Shown here in pieces: positions 51,101 through 59,200 of a DNA stretch of 64,000 nucleotides (positions are counted from its first letter, which is position 1; the number at the start of each line of letters is the position of its first letter). The notes below the pieces were generated by a model, which worked only from the letters and a program-made list of their open reading frames with translations, was not told the origin of the DNA and did no database searches. The DNA comes from Branchiostoma floridae. Lineage: Eukaryota; Chordata; Leptocardii; Amphioxiformes; Branchiostomatidae. The position numbers were made by a program, and so were the translations under genes. The stretch spans positions 10,223,860 through 10,287,859 of the forward strand of contig NC_049997.1 of NCBI RefSeq assembly GCF_000003815.2, written 5' to 3'.

Positions 51101-51858
51101 CAGCCTGACACGGTGGGAAGCGCCTTGCGGATTCTGCTATCAGCGTTTACGTCAGTCCTGACCTTCATCGGTGTGGTGTTTGCATGGAGATATCCCATCA
51201 CTGAGGACAGGCGGAAAGAAATCGCCGAGGCCATCAATAAACGGTTAGAATTTCTCTATTAAAAAATGCGCTGCTAAAGCTTCAACTGACTCAATTTCTA
51301 CTTGATGATCACTTGATTTTGCATTCGGAGGGCCCTAGTTCCGAACGCGCATGCGCATGGAGATGCATTCTATGAAATACAACAAAGTTGAAGAACCTTT
51401 GAACAACGTCTGCGTTTGAACTACATGTATATGCATACCTTGGGCAGGCGAAAATGTGGAAGGATATCAATATACGATTAGGATGAGCTACGCCTACAAG
51501 ATCCTTCAAATACATTTTTTTGTTTTGTACAATGCTAATAGACCCATCGTGGATATAACAATCCACTGTCACTCAGATTCAAAAAGGCCATGGGACCTGA
51601 ACCTGTCGTATGGCGCTAGCCTGTATTCTGCTCAGAAGACCATACCTTAACTTTTGCCTTTCAATTTCCGACAGAAAACTTTCAAGGGACGCCCAACTTG
51701 ACGAGATCCAGCGAAACGGAAGCCTGTCCAACATGAACGGAAAAGCTCTTCTGCCTGAGGAGTCTTCGAAGCCAGAAGGATTACAGGAAGAAAACAAACT
51801 TCTGTCGTCAGAACTGGACTTGTCTGTACTTTTAGATTGTAGAGAATCAGTGGTATGA
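39133..51858 (+). CDS. MFSD2-like transporter, copy A (534 aa, lysophosphatidylcholine symporter family)
   Basis: MFSD2A is a plasma-membrane sodium-dependent lysophospholipid importer of the MelB-like major facilitator clan. Coding exons: 39133-39270, 39411-39532, 39866-39992, 40984-41062, 41726-41886, 42303-42393, 43437-43546, 47618-47701, 48424-48507, 49675-49787, 50031-50168, 51070-51243, 51675-51858; phases agree, 1,605 nt. The start is MTDLTMTTKPLSVVAKLCYA, just after an acceptor at 39,113. Family marks: KLCYAFGG...LVDVAQ (TM1), RWGKIKPW (loop 2-3), SSERDSA, a loop with Cys and sequons (DSCDNMTYSGNSSTNSS), GWVVSKLGRK, DITEDCYLQTGERLD, GGYKLGSCTQP, RYPITEDRRKEI. The cytosolic tail is acidic. 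Against human MFSD2A (from memory) the TM2 site reads D-x3-N, not D-x3-D, and the TM11 lysine is Ser. Exon 7 is altered by an insertion. The real ligand is unknown. Confidence 0.85.
40066..40400 (-). mobile_element. tRNA-derived SINE-like repeat, duplicated ends
   Basis: GAAACAACAAGAAGGGGCGA, then GGGAATCGAACCCGGGTCCT, occurs at 40,066-40,160 and again at 40,286-40,380. On the minus strand the second piece is a perfect pol III B box (GGTTCGATTCCC). A third B-box-like GAGTTCGATCCC lies between them on the + strand. No complete cloverleaf is visible, so I call a SINE-type composite and not a tRNA gene. Confidence 0.55.
40541..40667. repeat. 127-bp nested palindrome
   Basis: The outer arms AATACAACACGGTGTATTCC and GGAATACACCGTGTTGTATT are perfect complements at 40,541 and 40,648. 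The centre (40,586-40,624) is a second GC-rich palindrome, CGCGGGTCGGATC...GATCCGACCCGCG. It can fold into one long hairpin in the third intron of copy A. Confidence 0.85.
41090..41263. mobile_element. pogo/Tigger-like MITE (174 bp)
   Basis: Ends CAGTAGAAGCC and GGCTTCTACTG are flanked by TA on both sides (41,088-41,089 and 41,264-41,265). A CAGT terminus with TA duplication is typical of pogo-like Tc1/mariner elements. It lies 27 bp after the exon ending at 41,062. Confidence 0.8.
42408..42654. mobile_element. MITE with TAGCCTCC ends
   Basis: Ends TAGCCTCCGTTG and CAACGGAGGCTA are flanked by TACAAAG at 42,401-42,407 and 42,655-42,661, or by 9-bp TATACAAAG if TA belongs to the duplication. 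Inner arms match as well: GTTGGCTAGGTGCC(C) against CACCTAGCCAAC. It begins 14 bp after a splice donor of copy A. Confidence 0.75.
43088..43127 (+). pseudogene. Stranded 5' part of MFSD2-like copy A exon 7
   Basis: The ancestral acceptor TTGTTCTAG (to 43,087) and the codons for ISATSGGKRDQN are still present and match the 5' part of exon 7 in copy B (59,256 onward). The reading frame now runs into the inserted element and stops (…LSFQH, then TGA at 43,159-43,161). Use of this acceptor would truncate the protein in mid-transporter. Confidence 0.8.
43128..43448. mobile_element. Foldback element inserted in a coding exon, 12-13 bp direct repeats
   Basis: Two 81-bp arms (43,126-43,206 and 43,339-43,419) are exact reverse complements, reading ATTATAGAAATAGCTAAAC... 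inward. The right arm is followed by a one-sided 29-bp tail (GTATTCTACCAACACAG, then ATGAACTTTCAT). The insert is flanked by GTGACCAGAACAT (43,115) and GTGACCAGAGCAT (43,449). Copy B has the sequence once (GTGGCCAGAACAT), that is, an empty site. No coding capacity. Confidence 0.85.
43437..43546 (+). CDS. MFSD2-like copy A exon 7 with acceptor supplied by the insertion
   Basis: CCAACACAG at 43,428-43,436, inside the element tail, gives an acceptor. From there the frame joins the previous exon exactly (phase 1): D-ELSCDQSMFKTTKIVLTF, against D-ISATSGGKRGQNMFKTAK in copy B. The exon becomes 110 nt, not 125, so five residues are lost from the cytosolic loop between TM6 and TM7, which probably tolerates change. 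The splice is predicted, not observed. Confidence 0.65.
43738..44204. mobile_element. pogo/Tigger-like element (467 bp, non-autonomous)
   Basis: Ends CAGTCAAATCTGCCCAAG and CTTGGGCAGGTTTGACT, with TA at both outer borders. Inner sequence repeats GGTCG(A/T)ATTGGCCAGG-type motifs. Typical of internally deleted pogo-like elements. Confidence 0.7.
44541..44980 (+). mobile_element. tRNA-derived SINE
   Basis: The head has an A box (TGGTACAGTGG, 44,555-44,565) and a B box (GGATCGAATCC, 44,598-44,608) at tRNA spacing. The body contains GTGCCCTTGGGAAAGGCACT then TTACACGACTTTCCTT, shared with the SINE at 53,719. The 3' part (TACCCCGGGCACGTTAAAG onward) abuts the LINE fragment at 44,988. Its 3' border is not precise. 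Confidence 0.7.
44988..46945 (-). mobile_element. LINE reverse-transcriptase C-terminal fragment, split by another transposon
   Basis: The minus strand reads LGRYPIQLEASLNAIKYF, LRTYRLLKSTYNEEQYL and IRHRTTIAKL down to 46,500, and continues at 45,433 with RISCHRLRIESGRHNRTPLE, RVCQFC and DKFIFLMRFDKP. This is the conserved tail of animal LINE ORF2 proteins. The 3' end is ...AATAAAGGTCTTCATTCATT. The 1,066-bp element at 45,434-46,499 separates L and RIS. Only the tail is left, so it is not autonomous. Confidence 0.85.
45434..46499. mobile_element. 1,066-bp inverted-repeat element rich in GGCGCTCTC, TTAG target duplication
   Basis: Ends GCCCCCTTTCCACTTGACGG and, on the other strand, TACCCCCTTTCCACTAGGACGG are followed inward by dense GGCGCTCTC / GAGAGCGCC copies (45,450-45,560 and 46,125-46,485). 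TTAG flanks both sides (45,430-45,433; 46,500-46,503), and removal restores the LINE frame. No transposase is seen. The superfamily is not recognised. Confidence 0.85.
46960..47617 (+). other. Intron 7 remainder of MFSD2-like copy A
   Basis: AT-rich sequence with a TTTATTATTTCACATACAAA stretch that may be another retroelement tail. No gene or clear repeat. Confidence 0.4.
47750..47947. mobile_element. Second foldback element with the same one-sided tail
   Basis: Arms at 47,782-47,852 and 47,875-47,945 (ATTATGGAAATTGCTAAAC...) match with about 2 differences in 71. The left arm is preceded by GAAAGTTCATCTGTGTTGG and TAGAATAC, the same tail as in the element at 43,128 (opposite orientation). 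Direct repeats AAACATGTTGAT flank at 47,738-47,749 and 47,948-47,959. The matching intron of copy B has a single ACAATGTTGATGTTA. Confidence 0.8.
48239..48330 (-). mobile_element. Retroelement 3' tail fragment
   Basis: AAAGTTTATTTGAAACTTTT then GCCCGAGGGCTAATTGCAAC, followed by a CATA repeat. Same family as 54,309 and 28,056. Confidence 0.5.
48561..49264. mobile_element. 704-bp inverted-repeat element
   Basis: The first 26 bases, CATAGAGTCCATTCCAAGAC plus ACCATG, are exactly the reverse complement of the last 26 (CATGGT, then GTCTTGGAATGGACTCTATG). The interior is AT-rich with a TTTACCATTTTTTGTAAAT motif repeated, and no transposase. It lies in intron 9 of copy A, and copy B lacks it. Confidence 0.8.
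50200..50505. repeat. Foldback repeat with about 80-bp arms in copy A intron 11
   Basis: CTACGCAGAGACATCCAACG onward (50,213-50,292) is matched by its reverse complement at 50,408-50,486 (…CGTTGGATGTCTCTGCGTAG), with a few substitutions. The arms hold GGCGCCAGCAAACC and CCTCTTGTCTGTAC. The loop is about 110 nt. No coding. Confidence 0.85.
50518..50650 (+). repeat. Two degenerate units of the CACGTG repeat
   Basis: GGTCACGTGTCCAGG...CCAGTCGTTCTGAGGAAGAC and GGTCACGTGCACGGGGATCA...CATTCTGAAGAAGG are low-copy relatives of the 68-bp unit amplified at 62,269-63,055 in the same intron of copy B. Confidence 0.75.
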
Positions 51859-52224
51859 TGCGTGGGGAGATGCCACAGGAAACCTAGATGTCCGGCTTTT
51901 TAGAACATCGTACTGTTTTAATAAGAGATAGGTTTTTGATAAATGTATGACAAAAAAGGGAAGGCTGCTTCTATCAAAATTGTTGTTTGTGTGTGTGTGA
52001 AAGCGCCGCCAAGTGACAGAGAGCAGTATTTCAGTCATGGAACTTCAGCGAATACTCAGAGCTTTTCCCAACCAGCAACATCAGCTTCTCCTCAGCAAAA
52101 GCAATCTATCCTGACACATGTAAATTCTTCGCAAACACAACATTATTTTACTGCAAATCTACATCTAGTGAAGATGATGACCGAATTCTGCAGTACTGAT
52201 AGACGTTGCTAGATGTCGCTGTGA

Positions 52225-52262
52225 GACACACACACACAAACATTGTACACACACACAAACTG
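52225..52262. repeat. (CA)n microsatellite
   Basis: Two ACACACACAC tracts separated by AAACATTGT, in the region after copy A. Confidence 0.9.
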
Positions 52263-52527
52263 GTCAAGGTTTTGCTTAAACTTTTGTTTATTGCACGAGT
52301 ATCACATTCAGCTCAACTGAACGAGAGGACAAAAATCATTTGTGGCAACTCCTATGAAAGCGTCAGGTCCAGATAACAGAACAGAATTTAGACATCTGTG
52401 ACAAAATCTCTAAATCTCCACTGGTCTTAAATATTAACAAAAGTGAGCCAATCTCTGCTCAGTTTAGAAACTGTCTAAACCTCATGCATTAAGTGTCTTC
52501 TGATTGGTAGATGGAGATGTGCCGATA

Positions 52528-52765
52528 GCAACTTTGGAATGGTCAATACGAGCGATCGCTGTTGTTGTTTATATCCGGAGTATTGGACGGTTGTTGCCTA
52601 CGTATACCAGGACGTCAGTAGATAGGATCAAAAATTGATATTTAAATTAGCGGTTCAAATTACTGGTTAATATGTAAATCAATCTTTTGCCAAACACCTG
52701 CTTTTTGCCTACCACTACGTCACCGTGACATTATCGCGATCGCTCGTTATACTTTCCAAATATGC
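52528..52765. mobile_element. Inverted-repeat element with AGCGATCGC arms
   Basis: GCAACTTTGGAATGG...ACGAGCGATCGC on the left faces GCGATCGCTCGT...TTTCCAAATATGC on the right, about 30-bp arms at about 80% match. Small MITE between the two transporter genes. Confidence 0.55.
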
Positions 52766-53150
52766 AAAGCTGCGTAGTCACTTTTAGCTATTTCATGTCC
52801 TGCAATCCTGTTAAAAATAACGTAATTGCCAATAGCATTGTACATACTGTACAAACACAATGAATATTACCATGTACTTTAAAAGTACAAAACGGTCTCC
52901 TATGCACGCGGGTAAGCAGCGCGCATGCGTGCATATTTGAGTTAGCAGCGTCATTTGGCGTAGAGACGCTACGTTGACAACATACTAGTATACAGACGAG
53001 CAGTTGACTTACAACTAATGTATCACAATCTGTGGGAAAGCTGTGGTGTTGTCACACATTCTAACAGTACAAGGTATGAATTCTGTTTTAAACTGTTTAT
53101 CAATTATATTTAGCTACATACGCCGTTACTAGATGGGGTAACATACATTC

Positions 53151-53350
53151 TCATAATTCCACCAGGTGTCATTATACCGCCACCTCAAAAAACGTTGTTA
53201 TAGAGGCCTTCTCAAGATTATTTTCAACACCTATATATCTGAATTGTATTACATTGAAGATATTGAACATTCGGTGTTCAAGACAATCTTGGGAAGACTA
53301 TACTAACGTTTTTTTAGGTGGCGGTATAATGACACGTGGTGGAATTATGA
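53151..53350. mobile_element. 200-bp MITE with about 45-bp arms
   Basis: TCATAATTCCACCAGGTGTC then ATTATACCGCCACCT is the reverse complement, with few changes, of AGGTGGCGGTATAAT then GACACGTGGTGGAATTATGA. Both arms continue with AAAAAACGTT / AACGTTTTTTT. No coding. Confidence 0.85.
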
Positions 53351-53647
53351 TAGTCGATGTTAGATACTAGTAGTAGAAAATGCTACGGCGTCGGTAGAAG
53401 ATTTCCTCATGTGCAATTTTACTACTCCAAAGTACAAAAGTAGATCACTCTTCGTCGTAAGTTATTTGTAAATTAGCAATCATCTTGTACTAGTTTGGTA
53501 TAGCTGAGTCAAAAATGTTTGTTTACACAAAATATGTTGTTTACGCTGTGCGAATTCTGGTTGCATGCCTGCATACCGTCTTCAGTCAAGGAAGGAGTTA
53601 TCTCCTGGTCTTGTCACTTCAGGTATGTCAAGGCGACCTGCGGGTAT

Positions 53648-54115
53648 AATGAATGAATGAAGACCTTTATTGCACATTTTTGCCACATCGGGCTAAGTAC
53701 AGGTCACAACAAGACATGTGGCGTCGGGCGTGGCGTAACTGTTAGAGAGTTCGGCTCGGAATCTATGGGTCCTGAGTTCGATTCCCACCTTGCCCCCGAC
53801 GTTGTGCCCTTGGGAAAGGCACTTTACACGACTTTCCTTCTGTCTGTACCGTGTATGTGACATTGTTAATATAAGTTACAAAAAACTTGAGTGCAGTGCC
53901 ACATCGTCCTCGTCTGTCCAAAAGCAAATAGAAAAAAAACAAAAACAAGACATGTTGAAAAGACACAGTTCACAGATACAAAATGAGACTATAGATTCAA
54001 CTTCTCCTCGCTTTTCTGTTAAAGTGGAGATATGTTTTATGATCGATGGTTTGTCTAGTTGCATTAGGAATATGAATTTTTCTACAAACTTAGGTGTATG
54101 AAATAAGGAGATTGG
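53648..54115 (-). mobile_element. LINE 3' fragment, minus strand, with nested SINE
   Basis: GAATGAATGAAGACCTTTAT, GCTAAGTACAGGTCACAACA matches the LINE end at 44,995. After the SINE the minus strand codes for MQLDKPSIIKHI...TEKRGEVES, the counterpart of the RFDKPTIAKPI...TKKREEAE tail of the LINE at 44,988-46,945. Confidence 0.75.
53719..53944 (+). mobile_element. Complete tRNA-derived SINE with A-rich tail and 10-bp target duplication
   Basis: Starts TGGCGTCGGGCGTGGCGTAA; the B box is GAGTTCGATTCCC (53,775-53,787). It shares GTGCCCTTGGGAAAGGCACT with the SINE at 44,541 and ends in an A-rich tail (AGAAAAAAAACAAAA). ACAAGACATG flanks both sides (53,709-53,718 and 53,945-53,954). It sits inside the LINE fragment. 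Confidence 0.85.
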
Positions 54116-54308
54116 TTTTGTATAACCTTATACAGTTCATTTCTCTCTACGGTATACAATCTACACTCTACTACAAAATGACGCTCGTCCTCTATTCTAT
54201 CTTAATTACAATATAATGAGGAATTGCACGCACGCGTCTCCTTGAAAAGCATTGTGCATTGCAAACTAGCCAATCAACTACTGTATTAAAACGCCAGGTT
54301 TTTAAGAA

Positions 54309-54420
54309 AGTTTATTTGAAAGTTTAATTAAGAAAGTTTATTAGCAAGTTCATGCCCGTAGGCTAATTGCAAGTACAGTACATGGTTCAAACAAGATAGG
54401 GAATATGAGTGTAACAATGA
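54309..54420 (-). mobile_element. Retroelement 3' tail fragment
   Basis: AAGAAAGTTTATT occurs three times, then GCAAGTTCATGCCCGTAGGC and TAATTGCAAGTACAG, as at 48,239 and 28,056. Confidence 0.5.
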
Positions 54421-54439
54421 ACCGTGATAAATATTTATA

Positions 54440-54836
54440 CATTTTGTAGAAAGAGACTACTGGAATACTAGAAGATGAACAGCATTTTATCTTACATTGT
54501 AAATTGTATCATAAGGAACGAATTGCGCTTTATGAACATATCAGAAAAGAGTTCCCATATTTTAAACATTTTAATGCAACGGATAAATTTCTATTTTTTA
54601 TGCGCCTAGATAAACCCTGTATATCAAACATTATCTGTTCCTATATCTACACCTGTACAAAGAAGCGAGAAGATGTCGACCATCCTATTAGCCTAGTACC
54701 TTCAATTAGTTAAATTGTATCTTGTTGTCTCTGCATATGTCTGTTATGTCTGTTATCAGTGACCTGTACCTAGCCCGTCGAGGCATGAATGTACAATAAA
54801 GATCTTTCATTCATTCATTCATTCATTCAGTAAAGG
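54440..54836 (+). mobile_element. LINE 3' fragment, plus strand
   Basis: Codes for MYHKERIALYEHIRKEFPYF then NATDKFLFFMRLDKP and TKKREDVD with a stop at 54,713, the same LINE tail as at 44,988-45,330. It is followed by a short UTR with GACCTGTACCTAGCCCG, AATAAAGATC and five ATTC/CATT repeats at the 3' end. Confidence 0.85.
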
Positions 54837-55471
54837 AAATGTATGCATATCCAGTCAGACGACATGGCCTGTTCGCGACACGTCACCCGTCGTATCAAAA
54901 CTGTCCGTTTTACGCCACCGCACCCAGCTTCTTGTGCACGTGGAATAGTCATAAGGACAGACGCAAGCCGTCTGAGGGCGTCGGGTTCCTAAGTATTTTA
55001 TAGCCCCATCAGTGGCCGTCTCAGACGGCCGTCTCAGACGTCTTTCAGCCGTCTGGGCGTCCAACAAAAAAACTGACAGAACGGCCCGGACGCTCACGAT
55101 GTGTTCGCGGCCGTTTCTGACGGCAATGGACGCGTCCAGAGAGTTTGAAACGCGCTCAGACGCCTTTGGACGCCTGTAGACGCCGTCTTAGCAGTTTCGG
55201 ACGCTTGAATTTTCACAGAGGACGTGCCAGCTCGGGTTGCTTTGAGGCCATGAGCGTGCCACAACAGGAGATGACTCCTTCCTTGACTGAAGACGGTATG
55301 CAGGCATGCAACCAGGATTTGCACAGCGTAAACAACATATTTTGTGTAAACAAACATTTTTTGACATGACTAATTTAGCCGTCGGGTCCCTCGGCATGCG
55401 CTTGTCACAATTAATTAATGTCCGAGGTTATGCCGCCGTGCCCGTCGCTTTTATGCTCACGAAAATCAATC

Positions 55472-55642
55472 TCCAAGCAGATCCTACGGTGCCACAAGAT
55501 GGTATCAAAGCTGGCCAAGGAGTATAGCCGGCCAAATGGAGTCAAACGGGCACTGGCGGGGTAGCACGTCACACTCCTAGGCCGGCTTCATTCCTCTGCC
55601 AGCTTTTGATACTATCTTATGCTACCGTAGAGTCTGCTTGGA
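55472..55642. mobile_element. MITE with TCCAAGCAGA ends
   Basis: TCCAAGCAGATCCTACGGTG and AAGATGGTATCAAAGCTGGC on the left face GCCAGCTTTTGATACTATCT and CTACCGTAGAGTCTGCTTGG on the right. The same left end recurs at 63,624 next to the assembly gap. Confidence 0.85.
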
Positions 55643-55964
55643 CGAAATTGTGTGTCCGATCTGCTCCAGGAAATGCACAAGCTGCGTGCCAAGTTAGTAA
55701 TGCAAATGCGAAGTAATGCGAAGTAATGCACGGGTTCGGACTTTGCGCGAAGTTGCTGAAAACACGTCAATCGGCACGAAACGTGTGATTCTTCGAGCGC
55801 TGCTGTCCTAACCCGCGTGCGGTTACTCTCGTGGCACTAACTCCGCACGTGCAAAGATAGCGACGTTCAAGGAATCGCACATTCGTGCTCATTCAGCAAC
55901 TTCACGTTGTGCTAATCCTCTTTTCATGCACCCCAAATACATATGTCACTAGCAACGTCCAGAG

Positions 55965-56130
55965 TAATCTCCGAATCTCCTGTATCTGTATCTATGTAGC
56001 TGGTATAACCGCCCTTCGGTGTAGAACACCAGCTTTGCGGGTACGCGACGCGGCAGCAGCTGGTCATATTACACTGAACGACCCGTCACTCCTAATTTTT
56101 GCGCATCTATCTGCAATCTTATCTAGTTTG
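55965..56130 (-). mobile_element. LINE 3' tail, second LINE family
   Basis: CCTGTATCTGTATCTATGTA, then GGTATAACCGCC, ACACCAGCTTTGC and CATCTATCTGCAA, is shared with the LINE fragment at 60,500. It ends just before the acceptor of the first copy B exon. Confidence 0.65.
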
Positions 56131-56218
56131 TAATTAAAATCTTGAAGTCGTATTGCTGTGTCGTGTATTACTTAACTTGTATTTCTTCCGTGCTATCAGT
56201 TACCACTGCAGCTTGACC

Positions 56219-59200
56219 ATGGCCGAGGTAGCCAAGACAATGACAACGAAGCCCCTGTCTGTCGTGGCGAAGTTGTGTTACGCTTTCGGTGGTGTTGGCA
56301 ATGAGATCATATTTATCGTATTCGGGGCGTACACCAGCATCTTTCTGGTGGATGTGGCACAGGTACTAAAGCTAATTCATTATTATATGTGATGTGTTTT
56401 CTGTCCAGTATACCGCGCTACATGCGTGTACTTCAAGATTTCGTCGTTTATTTTCATGTCTTACTTAGGTCCCATTTCTTAAAATTCTTAAAAGCATTTT
56501 ACTGAAAGCTTGTGTGTGTATTGGTTACTCTTTTCCAGTTGCCACCCTTATTTGCAACGTCCATTATTTTCGGCAGTAGGGTAGTGGACGTCTTGTGTAA
56601 TGTCTTCATGGGCCCGTTGATTGACAGGACGAACACAAGATGGGGGAAGATAAAACCATGGTAACGTACAAATAAGATTTTACATTTATCTTCCGACATA
56701 GACGTCACATCTATGTAGTTTACAGTCTACACGCAAGTGCAGTGTTCGACACAGCAGTATCTTTTTTAAACAGTACATTCATCGCAAATTAGCAGAACAG
56801 AATAAATTATACGACCATTTACAATTATGTCAGTAGACTTCATATGTAGTCAAACACTGGTACATGGTTGTTTCTAAAAAGAACGGTGAACATAGCAAAT
56901 GTGCCCCTTTTTGTAAGTAATTTCCGGTAGGACGAATATAGTTTTCTCCATAGTTCTGAAACTTCAAAGCACCTACCTTATTTTCCAGGATCGTAACATC
57001 AGCTCTGGTTATGACTGTAACGAACGCGTTGATCTGGTATGTCCCGGATGTTGGGACGGGCGGAAAGTTGGCCTGGTACATCATACTGTACATTGTGATG
57101 AAGCTAGCCTGGTCGGTAAGTCACTAGCCTTATGATCCTCATCCTCAAATACAATTGAAAAAACAGCTTTCGTCACACCCACCACCACACCAAGTATGAA
57201 ACCAATTCACCCAGCCGTTCTTGCGTTCTTGTTGACACACAGACACACACACGGCAGCCGTGACAAACGCTAGCGAAAATATGACCTCCATGACACTTCA
57301 GGGAGGTAAAAATTCAATCTCTACAACTGTATAATAAAAAACGGAGATTTACTTCCGGTCGTTTCGAGTGACATCCTTCACTCTTCTTAAGCGTCATCAG
57401 AATACACTGGCAAGACAATTCAATCTACTGAAGAAGAGTGATGGATGTCACTCGAAACGTCCGGAGGTAGATCTCCGTTTTTTTAATCTAGTTGTACAGA
57501 TTGAATTGAATATTGTTTACCTTGATGTCTAGCCTCCATAAATGGAAGCCTCTTGATCATTTGCTGACTCTGGTGAGCTTTTATTTAAACAGAAAACGGA
57601 TTTCTTATCACATAGACATGTACTAGACTCTAGCAGCTACGTATACCTTGTTCTGATGGTCCCCAAACGAGAGATCAGTTCATCATTAGAACCAACGTAT
57701 ATAGTCTGTATATGTAAAAGTATATAAACCGTGACTTTAAAAAGAATGTCAGGGATCGTAATACCCCTTTCACATTTGGTGAAAATCAATCGGACGACGA
57801 TTCTGCGGCAATCGCCCGAGTCTCGCTTATACACAAATGTAATAATAACTTTATTGTAAAAAAATTGTACAAGGTGCGAAGTATGGCTTATATGTGACAG
57901 GACGGTATTTAGGTCAAAAATACGCGCAACCCTCTGTCGATCTTAGATATGGCTGATCTTCCTTCGATATGCCCGAAGATCGTGGATAATGTGACAGGGG
58001 TATAAACGCTTGTCAATGACATGAGCTGTTTTCTTTCAGGGTTTTGTAATTTCCTACCGCACGTTCGTGATGTTTCTGAGCGATGACAGCTCCGAGAGAG
58101 ACTCGGCCATCCAGTATAGTAAGTACTATCACTTAAGCTAGAGGCACAACCCGCCGTACGTGCAATTTGTCCGCACGTTTTTTTGGGAGGCCACGTCCGC
58201 CACGTATTTCTGAAAACGGTCAGGCTGTACAGGACAGGCGCGTCGCCCGTACTGGCACGTCGCCCGTAATCCGCAGCCCAATGGCACACAAAGTTTTGCC
58301 TGCACGCAAAGTTCAACGTCGTGTCTGCGTGCTCCAAATCCGTCGGATTCCCTACGAGTCCGTACGGAGGCGGTACTTGCCACTTACGTATTTGCACGTA
58401 CGGTGGGTTTAGCTTTACCCTTAGCTTTACGTATTCATAGATGCACGAATGAAGTCATGACGTTTTATAAAAACAGGGTATGTGGAGACAAACGGTGGTT
58501 TCAAACTGGTATATTTTTACTATATTACAATTTGAAACCATCGATCGTCGATTTGATGTCCCTATGTAACATGTTTTCAGATAAAGGTGAATTAATGTTA
58601 CCCGTTCTTTCTCAGGGGCCATCTTCACAATTGGAGGGACTGTTGTAGGAATGGTAATGCACGGACAGATCCTTGCATCTTTCAGACGCTCCGAGCACGA
58701 CTCCTGTGACAACATGACTTACAGCGGTAACAACAGCACCAACAGTTCTGTGGATGGGGTTTCTTTAGAGATGACGGTAAGTCAATGTACACCTGTAGCC
58801 TCCTTCAGAAAACTTATCGAACATTTAAGCTGTTCTTAGCTAGACCATGCGACGGTTAACATGATGTATTTGCCGGCAAATGTTGCATTTCTAGTTTTAT
58901 TGTTGCGTTTCCTCAGCGAATCGGTTACATGGTCTCCTCAGCAGCTGTGTGTGGTCTTCTGCTGTTGAGTTTGTCAGCGATCGTCTTTGGAACGACAGAG
59001 AGAAAAGGTACGAAGGTTTAGGGATGAACCGTTACTTTGAAAGATAGTTGGTACACATATTTTGACCAACAACATTAAACGTTTAGTGTAATCATGTATG
59101 AGATTGTTTCTTTGATGCCACTGTCAAAAGTAATAAAATCTAACATTTTTGATACATTTTACTGCTTGTTGTTATCCCCTAAAATTGTCCCAATTTCCTG

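Larger units (their letters stand above)
53512..55366. mobile_element. 1.85-kb composite bounded by about 95-bp inverted repeats
   Basis: AATGTTTGTTTACACAAAAT...GCATACCGTCTTCAGTCAAG (53,512-53,605) faces its reverse complement at 55,273-55,366. Between the arms lie two LINE tails in opposite orientation, a SINE and a GACG-rich stretch (55,000-55,210: repeated CAGACGGCCGTCTCAGACG-like units). It may be a large inverted-repeat transposon filled with later insertions. Confidence 0.65.

Noticed and set aside
51244-51262. Copy A ending at 51,262 (…RLEFLY) instead of splicing to 51,675
   Set aside because: Splicing GTTAGA to the acceptor at 51,674 gives an in-frame 60-residue acidic tail with its own stop, typical of the family's cytosolic tail. 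The short form is possible but less likely.
39133-51858. Assignment of the transporters to MFSD12 or bacterial-type sugar symporters
   Set aside because: The RWGKIKPW motif is shared with the whole MelB-like clan, but SSERDSA, the glycosylated Cys loop and the G-Y-x3-G/S-C-x-Q-P motif before the last helix point to MFSD2.
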